Source: Cytophagaceae bacterium
GTDB lineage: Bacteria > Bacteroidota > Bacteroidia > Cytophagales > Flexibacteraceae
Length of the DNA stretch: 15,896 bases
Assembly: GCA_947464365.1 (NCBI GenBank)
Contig: CANHWS010000044.1
Location: 1-15,896 of the forward strand
Direction of reading: 5' to 3'
Part shown: positions 1-7,065 of the stretch, piece by piece
Position numbering within the stretch: position 1 is the first letter of the stretch
Layout of the letters: every line of letters begins with the position of its first letter
Translations under genes and position numbers: made by a program
The notes under the pieces: model-generated
Told to the model about the DNA's origin: nothing
The model's input: the letters and a program-made list of their open reading frames with translations, nothing else
Database searches by the model: none

Positions 1-606
1 ATTCCGACACCTGCACCAACCATCGAAACCGAGGAACCAACTCCGGCCGTAACCAAAGCCCCAGCCAAACCGTGGCTAAAGTCCAGCACGGCAATTACAC
101 CACCTCCAACATCTGAGATTACAACACCAGCTGAACCAACACCACCTACCGAGGCACCCAAACCCAAGGCAGCCCCAGCCAAACCTTGGCTAAAATCTAG
201 CTCGGCAACTACCCCACCCCCAACATCAGAGACTGCAACACCAGCTGAGCCAACCCCACCTACCGAGGCACCCAAACCCAAGGCAGGAGTGGCCAAACCG
301 TGGCTAAAGTCCAGCACGACAATTGCCCCACCCCCAACATCAGACACTGCAACACCAGCTGAGCCACCCCCACCTACCGAGGCACCCAAACCCAAGGCAG
401 CCCCAGCCAAACCTTGGCTAAAATCTAGCTCGGCAACTACCCCACCCCCAACATCAGACACTGCAACACCAGCTGAACCAACCCCACCTAGCGAGGCACC
501 CAAACCCAAGGCAGGAGTGGCCAAACCGTGGCTCAAGGCAAAAGTCCAGGCTGAAAACCCGACCGAGAACAGTAATGAAAACATAGAAGGAGGCGAAAAC
601 CCATGA
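1..606 (+). CDS. C-terminal Pro/Thr/Ala-rich repeat tail, probably of NADH-quinone oxidoreductase subunit I (partial)
   Basis: The frame is open from the first base of the window and ends at the TGA at 604-606, giving 201 visible residues; the N-terminus lies outside the window. All of what is visible is low-complexity sequence rich in Pro, Thr, Ala, Glu and Lys, organised as a 38-residue repeat, each unit opening with AKPWLK. After the fifth AKPWLK the protein changes to a short acidic, Asn-rich end. No catalytic, iron-sulfur or membrane motif is in view, so identity comes only from context: the stop overlaps the start of nuoJ, and nuoI normally precedes nuoJ. On that reading this is a long disordered extension after the ferredoxin-like domain of NuoI, on the cytoplasmic side of complex I. 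An in-frame GTG at 289 could be taken for a start but lies inside the repeats and is not credible. Confidence 0.55.
   Translation: MPTPAPTIETEEPTPAVTKAPAKPWLKSSTAITPPPTSEITTPAEPTPPTEAPKPKAAPAKPWLKSSSATTPPPTSETATPAEPTPPTEAPKPKAGVAKPWLKSSTTIAPPPTSDTATPAEPPPPTEAPKPKAAPAKPWLKSSSATTPPPTSDTATPAEPTPPSEAPKPKAGVAKPWLKAKVQAENPTENSNENIEGGENP
64..537 (+). repeat. 114-bp tandem repeats in a 228-bp higher-order ABAB pattern
   Basis: Units begin at 64, 178, 292, 406 and 520, exactly 114 bp (38 codons) apart; the fifth is only the AKPWLK start. By my count units 2 and 4 differ at about 3 of 114 bases, units 1 and 3 at about 10, while odd and even units differ more from each other. The array is therefore a duplicated 228-bp A-B pair. 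Units 3 and 5 are preceded by Gly-Val, the others by Ala-Pro. Near-identity at silent positions points to recent duplication or ongoing gene conversion. The frame is preserved throughout, so length changes would add or remove whole repeats. Confidence 0.95.
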
Positions 607-1115
607 CAGCACTCCTCCTTTGGTATTTGATGCTGGCCCTGATGGTCGCAGGCTTGGCCATCATCTTTTGGTCAGGCAAATTGGTGCGGGCCTTTCTGGG
701 TCTGCTGATCGTATTGCTAGGCGTCGCTGGGCTCTACTTTTTGGCAGGCACTGAGTTTCTGGCAGCTGCCCAGATCATGGTCTATATCGGTGGTATCCTG
801 GTCTTGATGGCTTTCGGCCTGATGCTTTCGGACCGTGATGACCACAACGAACCGATCAACACCTCAAGTGGTAGGATATACAACCTCATGCTCTGCCTTG
901 GCTTAGGCGCACTTTTGGTCATGGTCGTAAACCGTTTTTTGGCCAGCACCAAACTGCCTAGCCCCCTAATTCAGGCTCCACAACAACAGGTGCAACTGCT
1001 AGGCATCAGCCTCATGACCACCCACTTGCTGCCCCTAGAGTTAGTCGGCATTCTGCTACTGGTGGCCTTGGTCGGTGCCCTCGTTATTGCTGGCAAAAAC
1101 ATCGCCTCCGATTAG
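603..1115 (+). CDS. nuoJ: NADH-quinone oxidoreductase subunit J (complex I membrane subunit)
   Basis: NuoJ (ND6 homologue) is an integral membrane subunit of the proton-pumping arm of complex I. The 170-residue protein has five hydrophobic segments at about 2-23, 27-47, 54-75, 92-111 and 140-163, the usual topology and length. Segment 3 carries the family signature around AAAQIMVYIGGILVLMAF, and the last segment begins with the conserved LPLELVGILLLVALVGA. The ATG overlaps the stop of the upstream gene (ATGA), implying translational coupling, as expected for a nuo operon. The downstream neighbour is unexpected: nuoK should follow closely, but only 25 bp separate this stop from the stop of a convergent glycosidase gene. 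The remaining membrane subunits must lie elsewhere or be absent. Family assignment is secure. Confidence 0.93.
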   Translation: MTALLLWYLMLALMVAGLAIIFWSGKLVRAFLGLLIVLLGVAGLYFLAGTEFLAAAQIMVYIGGILVLMAFGLMLSDRDDHNEPINTSSGRIYNLMLCLGLGALLVMVVNRFLASTKLPSPLIQAPQQQVQLLGISLMTTHLLPLELVGILLLVALVGALVIAGKNIASD

Positions 1116-1140
1116 GGATAAGCCGAGCTACTTAATACTC

Positions 1141-3864
1141 TTATCGGCCCACCACATAATCCACCAAGGGTTTGACCGCTGGGTTTGTGCCAGATTGCCA
1201 GTCATCCGCAATCCAGAAGGTGGAGGTAGCGTTGCCATTCACCTCACCCACAACATGGTCCTGGTCCCACACAAGGGCAGCCTTCTGGTCTGGTCGTTGT
1301 AGCTTGATGGTTACCAGCCATCCTGATTTTACTTGGCCTTTACCCTTGATGATCCGAGCGGCCTTGTCCAATTTAGGCATACCCATTAGATGCTGATAAT
1401 CGACAGCAATGCCTGTTTGATTATCCAATGACAAACTGCCTTGGGCTTGACGCAAGTTGCCTAGGTGCGGCTGCAAATAGACATGGTCAGGCCCCCAACT
1501 CAGGTTTTTGTGTTTGCACTTTTCGGCAGTTTCGGTGTCCAGCATAGGAAGTACCACGTCATGGGTGATGCCAAGGACCAGGGTATAAAAGTGGTAGTTC
1601 GGGCTGCTGCCCCAGGCGTGGCAATCGCTGCGTGATGGCTCAGGCTCCTCGGCCCAAGTACTGAGATTAAGTTTGAGTTGATCTTCCCAGATGCCGAGTT
1701 GCTTGATATATTCATTGGCAGGCAGACCTAGAGCACGCATGGCCTCCGCCCGATAGAAACTATAATAGATTGTGGTCGGCATCAGGCCCTTTTCCTGCAG
1801 GAATGAGGGTCCGAGAGGGCGTACCCGCACATTGGGTTTGGTCAGGTAGTTGCGTCTGGCTTGTTCGGCCCCAGAAAGTACCGCCAAGATGTTAACATGT
1901 TGGCTAGCCTCATTGCCCGTGGTGTTGTCCTGATAGAAACCATGGTTACCATCAAAATATTGAGCCGCTAGGCTGCCCACCCCCGATACTGAATTAGCCT
2001 TGCCATAGTGCTCCCAGCTAGTCGATTGATTGAAACGATGCGCCAGACTTTGCGCATATTTCCTAGCCAACTGATAATGGAAGTCCAGAATGGCTGACCT
2101 GCCAGCTGAGTCTTGGCTCGGTTTGCCCCGCGTCTTGGTCCAGGACCAGTCCACAAAGTTCCAGTGGCTGGGGTCGGCTAAGGTGCCATCCGGTCTTTGT
2201 AGTTTCGCAAAGTAGGTCATGACAGCCTCTACTCCAGGCCAGACTTCCGCAACCAAACTGCTGTCCCCCGTCCAAAGGGCATAGTCATAGACCATCCCAA
2301 CCCACCAGAGCGAGAAGCCCGGGATCCGTTGCGAGAGGCGGCTTGGCCAGCGTGATTTGGTGAGGCCCTCTGTCCCACGGCTTTCCTCAAAGTGTTTGAT
2401 CGCCTGCCTCCAAAGGCTCGGGTCGCCAAAGTTGAGGTAAGATACCAGCCCCTCAATACGGGTATCACCCACATATTGGCTTTGTTCGTAGTAGGGGCAG
2501 TCCATAAAGGTTTCATGGGCGCAAAGCTGCAAGGTCCGTTGGCCGATATCCATCATTTGACTAGTCCTGCGGGTCAAGCTGGTGTCTTGATCGCCCACCA
2601 AGGTCAGGATATTTGTGGCCTTAAACGGATAGTAGGTTAGCCAGTGATCAAGCCCTAGGCGCTCAATGGGGCTATCCTTGGTCTGGATCGTGAGCTCGAG
2701 GTACCGATAGGTCCGCCACCAAATTGGCCGGAAATTGTTAGCACCCTGATGTAGATATACTGTATCTGCATAGCCCTGCATAACCTTGCCCTTGACCACG
2801 TTGCGGTCACCCTTGGTCTGATGTTTAGTGTCTGCAGGATCAAATAGGGCCTCATCATAACGCAAGACCACCATACCTCCAGCCCCCCCATCGATGGTTA
2901 ATTCTGGGTAGGCCGTGACCAGCTTTTGCATATCAACCAGCACCTTGACGGTGGATTGCGGGGCCAATGTGCTAGGCATTGTAGGTAAGACCTTCGCCCC
3001 AACCGCACCATAATCTGTCCTAACAATCGGCTGTGGCATCATCACAGGGCTGATCGTTTGTTTGGCCTCTGGGCTACCAAGTTTTTGCTCAAGCATTGGC
3101 GGCAACGGATCTGGCACCAATTTCCAGTAGCCAGACCAAGTAAAACCTGCGGGGCTACCCCTCCATAAAGAAATGGCAGGTTTGGTACCGATTTGCTGCC
3201 TTACGGCTTGGGGGCTTTGGCCATGATCCACAACACCCACTTGGGACAGACCAACCACCTCCGTTGGGCCAGCATGGTAGTAGCCATAAACCAATTTGGC
3301 AGGACGGAACCTGTCAACAGACTCGTCAATGGCAAACCAGTTCCGGGCTGTGTTCAGAAAAGCAAAATCAGGGCTTTTGGCATTGAGGATAAATGCCAAT
3401 TGGTGCGACACCAACGGATCTTGGGCCAAAAAGGCTTGGTTCCAGACCAAAGCAGAGACAACGTTGCTTCCAGCCCGCAAATAGGGGCCAATATTGACCG
3501 TCTGGTACCGATAGTGCTCCAGATCGCCATTGTTGTGTGCTTGCCGGACCAACTTGCCATTGACATAGAGTTGATAACCTTGGTCAGCTGCAACATCAAC
3601 TTCGACAGTCCCTGTTGGTTTGGCACCTAGCTCAAACGGAAGCCCAAAATGGACCACTCCTTGCCTCAATGTCTCCTGATGTCGTGTAGTCGAAATCCAT
3701 TTGGCTGACCACTCTTCTAACTTCTGGTCCTTTTTCTGCGCTGTCAACTTGTAAGATGGCAGGAGGGTCAACACCAGCAGCATAAAAAGACCAATCTCGA
3801 AACGGCGACTTAACAGCCTAGTAAAGAGGGTAACATGAAGATGGCAATTGGTTTGTGTCAGCAT
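1141..3864 (-). CDS. Exported GH78-like alpha-L-rhamnosidase
   Basis: Probable exo-acting glycosidase removing alpha-linked L-rhamnose from a polysaccharide or glycoconjugate. Numbering is from the ATG at 3864 (907 residues). A signal peptide lies around 20-42 (hydrophobic core LFMLLVLTLLP, likely cleavage at LTA-Q). The mature N-terminus begins WSAKWIS, typical of the family, followed by a beta-rich carbohydrate-binding module with YQLYVNGKLV near 97-106. The (alpha/alpha)6 catalytic domain has ETFMDCPYYEQSQYVGD, whose Asp455, Glu460 and Asp467 reproduce the D-x4-E-x6-D spacing of GH78 active sites; Glu739/740 in STWAEEPEPSRSDCHAWGS fits the second catalytic Glu region. The frame extends to a TTG at 3909, but that adds a hydrophilic stretch before the signal peptide, so I prefer the ATG. 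It lies just downstream of the GH95 gene on the same strand. Exact substrate is unproven; the family also contains members of untested specificity. Confidence 0.85.
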   Translation of the reverse strand: MLTQTNCHLHVTLFTRLLSRRFEIGLFMLLVLTLLPSYKLTAQKKDQKLEEWSAKWISTTRHQETLRQGVVHFGLPFELGAKPTGTVEVDVAADQGYQLYVNGKLVRQAHNNGDLEHYRYQTVNIGPYLRAGSNVVSALVWNQAFLAQDPLVSHQLAFILNAKSPDFAFLNTARNWFAIDESVDRFRPAKLVYGYYHAGPTEVVGLSQVGVVDHGQSPQAVRQQIGTKPAISLWRGSPAGFTWSGYWKLVPDPLPPMLEQKLGSPEAKQTISPVMMPQPIVRTDYGAVGAKVLPTMPSTLAPQSTVKVLVDMQKLVTAYPELTIDGGAGGMVVLRYDEALFDPADTKHQTKGDRNVVKGKVMQGYADTVYLHQGANNFRPIWWRTYRYLELTIQTKDSPIERLGLDHWLTYYPFKATNILTLVGDQDTSLTRRTSQMMDIGQRTLQLCAHETFMDCPYYEQSQYVGDTRIEGLVSYLNFGDPSLWRQAIKHFEESRGTEGLTKSRWPSRLSQRIPGFSLWWVGMVYDYALWTGDSSLVAEVWPGVEAVMTYFAKLQRPDGTLADPSHWNFVDWSWTKTRGKPSQDSAGRSAILDFHYQLARKYAQSLAHRFNQSTSWEHYGKANSVSGVGSLAAQYFDGNHGFYQDNTTGNEASQHVNILAVLSGAEQARRNYLTKPNVRVRPLGPSFLQEKGLMPTTIYYSFYRAEAMRALGLPANEYIKQLGIWEDQLKLNLSTWAEEPEPSRSDCHAWGSSPNYHFYTLVLGITHDVVLPMLDTETAEKCKHKNLSWGPDHVYLQPHLGNLRQAQGSLSLDNQTGIAVDYQHLMGMPKLDKAARIIKGKGQVKSGWLVTIKLQRPDQKAALVWDQDHVVGEVNGNATSTFWIADDWQSGTNPAVKPLVDYVVGR

Positions 3865-3946
3865 TATCGGTGGGTCTAAAGCGTTTGGCGAATTGGCACG
3901 AAAAGGCAACTGCCTACCAATGACTTGAGTAAGGGATGGAGGTCCG

Positions 3947-6409
3947 TTACGGATAGGCTATCCGCTTAGGCCTACGTGGGTGCCAGTTGATGAGTTTATA
4001 GTGCCGCGGCTGATCCTTATGTCTCAGGTACCACATATCGCCTGGCAAAGTAGCCTTGAATGTCATGATGGATGGCTGATTCGTTCGGAGGCTATCGTTA
4101 TAGAATAGCGTGCTGCCAATGTTGTTCTCCAGCGTCATCGTGCCCGCTCTGGTAGCCTCAATCACTACCTCGGACAGGCGACCTTTATCCACCAAGCCAC
4201 TGACACGGAAGCCGCCTGCCACCGTAACGTTCCGAAAACTGAAATGATCCCAACCACGAGGGATAGATGGCACCAAAGTCAAAACTTTAGGTTTCTGCTG
4301 CACTAACAGCTCCAGAACAGCATTTAGCCCACCTAGCCGTGCATCCAGCTGCATGATTTCTTTGTTTGGTTTGCCAGCTGCAACTTGGCGTGCCGGGTCA
4401 TCCCGATAGCGGGTAGAGATACCAGCCCAGTTGGGGTCATGCAGGGTGCCACGCCCTTCGTTGACGAAGTTGAGGTGCCAATAATGCAACCAGCTAACCG
4501 CTGCATCGCTCATCCTGAGGTGGGCATAGAGCATACTAGCCCATGTGACACACCAGCCTGTCCAGGCTCCAGCCCCCTTTAGCTGCCAATTGTAGACCGA
4601 GTTGCGGACGATTTCATCATTCTTGCCAACCGTGTCCTTTGGGTCCACGGTCAGGAAGGGGTAGATCCCTGCTAGGTGCGAGTGATGCCTGTGCGACTCA
4701 ATCAAGTCCTGACCTTCGAACAAGCCAATTCGATTATGCCGATAGCTATCATACTCCTGCATCTTGGCAGAGTTTACAACAGCATAGTTCGGCAAAAGTT
4801 GATCCACCTCAGCCCACCGTTGGTCTATTGTCAGACCCAAAACAGCCGCGGCCTCTGGTAAGATCCTGCTGATGCTATGGACAGCAGCAAGCTGAAAACT
4901 GGCATTGGCACCTACAGCCCGCATTTGGCTGCCTCGCCACTCAGGGCTTACGGTGATCGGCAAACGGAATTGTCGTTTACCATCAACTACTGTGTCCTGC
5001 ATCATGACCCGATACCCATTAAATGCCCCGGAAAGTAAGGGATAGGCCACCTCACGCAACATTGCGGTATCACCACTGTATTGGTAGTACTGCCAAGCCA
5101 TCTGAGCCATCCAGGCCAAACATCCTGCATCGATCTGCCCAGCCCAAAAAGTACCACTCACCTGTCCCCTATCATCAGTGGCATGAGGGAGCATCAGGGC
5201 ATCATCCACGGCATAAAACTGCTTGGCATTTTGCTGCATCATCGGCAGCTGTTTCCTGAGCATCGCCCAAAGGGGCTTCTGATGTTCGTATCTCCCCGTC
5301 GCAAGGGCAGGCCAGTACATCATCTGGACATTGATGTTCCAATGGTAGTCGTTGGACCAAGGCGGCAATTGATAGTCCTCCATCAACGGGCCTTGCAAAC
5401 CTGCCGCCAGTCCGTGTGGTGGCGTGATAATTGCCTGCATATAAAGGCCATAATCCACCAACTCTTGCAGCAAGGGGTCTGGCAACCTAACAACAGGTAC
5501 GGAGGCCCAATAACGAGTCCACCATTGTTTCAGGCTGTCAGTGAGTGGCTTTTCTTTGGCCTCATTTAGCAGCCTAGTGCTACCCTTTTGGTCGATTTCC
5601 TCTACTCGCGAGCTAACCCAGACCGTGTTTCCTTTCTTCTGATAGAGCATCACCAGAGGGGCATCGGCTGGCAGACGCTGGATAAAGCCTTGGATGCCTC
5701 CGGTCTGATTCGTTTTGCCTTCCTGCCGAAAGGTATCTGGCGCGGAAATACCTCTTGCCTCCATGGCCCCTTGGCAGAGGTAAAACGCTGGTATCAACCT
5801 GATGACTGCCCTATTGCTGAGCGTAGGGGGCAGTTTTATCCAGGCTAGATCCTGCCCAACGGCTTGACGGATATCAATCTGCTGGACTACCCCACTTGGG
5901 TTTTTGATCCTGACAGTAACCAGCCCAGATGCGAGAGTCAACTCCGCACTTTGGAGGCTCCACCCCATAGGCATCGTGATGTCCAGCCGACCACCACCCA
6001 ATTGTTGGAAACTTTTGGGCGTACTGCCATCTGGCGCTGTCCCTGCACCAAACATGGCCCTTATGCCTGCCTCATCTTGGGCCGCCAACAATGGCTTCAA
6101 CTGTGCGAATGTCCCGCCTCCACCTGCTGGATGCCCACCCCGATGATCCCAAAAACCCTGCTGAGCGACCGTGATATGGAGCACATTGTCTTGGCCCCAA
6201 ACCAACAATCCTTGCCGCCCATTCGCAACCGGAACGCCTGTATGTGGTCTGGTAAGTGGGAACTGCCAGTCAAAGGATTCGGTTTGGTGTTGCCAGCCCT
6301 TGTCTTGCCCCATAGCAGTGCTAGCTAAGGCCACCAGCAGGGTCACAGCAAAACACAGCCAGCCACGACTCAACCGCATTTCTATCCTCTTTTGGGTGAT
6401 CAATTTCAT
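3947..6409 (-). CDS. Exported GH95-like alpha-L-fucosidase/L-galactosidase
   Basis: Predicted to release alpha-L-fucose or the related alpha-L-galactose from glycans in the periplasm or at the cell surface. The 820-residue protein has a signal peptide (core LCFAVTLLVALAS, likely cleavage at AMG-Q near residue 34). It continues with an N-terminal beta-domain starting with the family-like WQFPLTRPHTGVPVANGRQG, then an (alpha/alpha)6 domain with NDYHWNINVQMMYWPA (Asn358, Asn360), SPEWRG (Glu490), HRHHSHLAGIYP (573-584) and IMQLDARLGGLNAVLELLV (Asp689). These match the Asn pair, general-acid Glu and Asp of characterised GH95 fucosidases. The Asp motif reads LDARLGG rather than the usual IDGNFGG, so specificity may differ. 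A second ATG at 6379 would also give a good signal peptide. The downstream GH78 gene is 82 bp away (37 bp to its upstream TTG), suggesting cotranscription. No SusC/SusD genes flank the pair. Confidence 0.85.
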   Translation of the reverse strand: MKLITQKRIEMRLSRGWLCFAVTLLVALASTAMGQDKGWQHQTESFDWQFPLTRPHTGVPVANGRQGLLVWGQDNVLHITVAQQGFWDHRGGHPAGGGGTFAQLKPLLAAQDEAGIRAMFGAGTAPDGSTPKSFQQLGGGRLDITMPMGWSLQSAELTLASGLVTVRIKNPSGVVQQIDIRQAVGQDLAWIKLPPTLSNRAVIRLIPAFYLCQGAMEARGISAPDTFRQEGKTNQTGGIQGFIQRLPADAPLVMLYQKKGNTVWVSSRVEEIDQKGSTRLLNEAKEKPLTDSLKQWWTRYWASVPVVRLPDPLLQELVDYGLYMQAIITPPHGLAAGLQGPLMEDYQLPPWSNDYHWNINVQMMYWPALATGRYEHQKPLWAMLRKQLPMMQQNAKQFYAVDDALMLPHATDDRGQVSGTFWAGQIDAGCLAWMAQMAWQYYQYSGDTAMLREVAYPLLSGAFNGYRVMMQDTVVDGKRQFRLPITVSPEWRGSQMRAVGANASFQLAAVHSISRILPEAAAVLGLTIDQRWAEVDQLLPNYAVVNSAKMQEYDSYRHNRIGLFEGQDLIESHRHHSHLAGIYPFLTVDPKDTVGKNDEIVRNSVYNWQLKGAGAWTGWCVTWASMLYAHLRMSDAAVSWLHYWHLNFVNEGRGTLHDPNWAGISTRYRDDPARQVAAGKPNKEIMQLDARLGGLNAVLELLVQQKPKVLTLVPSIPRGWDHFSFRNVTVAGGFRVSGLVDKGRLSEVVIEATRAGTMTLENNIGSTLFYNDSLRTNQPSIMTFKATLPGDMWYLRHKDQPRHYKLINWHPRRPKRIAYP

Positions 6410-6428
6410 GCCCTCAAGTTAGCGGACA

Positions 6429-6467
6429 TTGGCAAAACAGCACCCACCTAGGCCGAAATTTTGCCAA
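6429..6467. repeat. Perfect 9-bp inverted repeat upstream of the GH95 gene
   Basis: TTGGCAAAA at 6429-6437 and TTTTGCCAA at 6459-6467 are exact reverse complements separated by 21 bp. The arm centres are 30 bp apart, close to three helical turns, and the element lies 20-58 bp before the GH95 ATG. It could be a two-site operator for the glycosidase pair or a hairpin in its 5' leader. A weak TAnnTTTG-like match on the minus strand (TAAGTTGG, 6471-6464) overlaps the distal arm. No regulator gene is in the window. Confidence 0.45.
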
Positions 6468-6576
6468 CTTATACGCAACATCTCACCGCATAATCTGACT
6501 TAAGCCCAAATTGAAAAACACGAGCATTGAGGCAATTATTAGCCCAATATTACAAGGTTGGCCTTGCTTACTGCAA

Positions 6577-6605
6577 TTTGAGTACCTTGGTATCCAGTAT
6601 CTTTG
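6577..6605 (+). promoter_or_regulatory. Bacteroidota-type promoter for the HMA protein and TonB receptor
   Basis: TATCTTTG at 6598-6605 is an exact match to the TAnnTTTG -7 element of the phylum, and TTTG at 6577-6580 lies 17 bp upstream, at the short end of the known spacing for the -33 element. The predicted start is near 6612, leaving a leader of about 35 nt before the ATG at 6647. It faces away from the divergent glycosidase genes. Confidence 0.55.
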
Positions 6606-6646
6606 TAGTGGGTTTATTGTAACCCGGATACACCAACCAGCACCTT

Positions 6647-7012
6647 ATGTTCCCGCATTTCAAACTTTGCCTTGCTGCACTCCTTTCGGTACTTGCCTTA
6701 ATGGCTGAGGCTCAATCCACCAAAAAGACATACGAGCTCAAAGTTGCGGGCAACTGCGAACATTGCCAAGAGCGCATCGAAACCGCCCTCGACCAGCCAG
6801 GTGTTAAACAAGTCCGCTGGACCAACAAAACAGGCATCGCTACCATCACAGCAGACACCACCAAAGTCAACCTCCTGACCCTATCTAGCCTCGTGGCCAA
6901 AACAGGCCACGACACCCAGGAATTTAGGGCGAGTCAACAGACTTACGAAAAATTGCCCAAATGCTGCCGTTATACCCGTGACCCTGCCAACAAGGCGCCT
7001 CTTGTCAAATAG
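6647..7012 (+). CDS. Secreted heavy-metal-associated (HMA) domain protein
   Basis: Small 121-residue metal-binding protein, probably periplasmic. Residues 1-22 form a signal peptide (core LAALLSVLALMA, cleavage at AEA-Q). An HMA-type ferredoxin-like fold follows from about 28: the strand TYELKVAGN leads to the Cys37-x-x-Cys40 metal site (GNCEHCQERIE), then a second strand containing GVKQVRWTNKTGIATIT and a helix ending TGHDT. It resembles the copper chaperone CopZ/Atx1 fold but carries a signal sequence. A C-terminal tail has a further Cys pair in YEKLPKCCRY (106-107), which I recall as common in this phylum's secreted version. The gene is 53 bp upstream of a TonB receptor that also carries a Cys pair, so the two probably act together in uptake, sensing or buffering of copper or a similar soft metal. 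The specific metal cannot be read from sequence. Confidence 0.85.
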   Translation: MFPHFKLCLAALLSVLALMAEAQSTKKTYELKVAGNCEHCQERIETALDQPGVKQVRWTNKTGIATITADTTKVNLLTLSSLVAKTGHDTQEFRASQQTYEKLPKCCRYTRDPANKAPLVK

Positions 7013-7065
7013 GGCTATGCTATACCAATAAACGAATAGTATAACGCAAGCTTAAAAGCCCCAAG

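Noticed and set aside
1..606. CRISPR-like or mobile-element origin of the 114-bp repeats
   Set aside because: Repeats are contiguous without spacers, stay in one open frame and encode a regular 38-residue unit, so they are protein-coding tandem repeats.
1117..1145. GATAAG/CTTATC hairpin between nuoJ and the convergent glycosidase
   Set aside because: Only 6 bp of AT-rich stem with a 17-nt loop and no T run; too weak to call a terminator.
5081..5569. 162-codon open frame on the plus strand, with other overlapping ones at 5588-6422
   Set aside because: Antisense shadows of the GH95 gene, which has full catalytic motifs.
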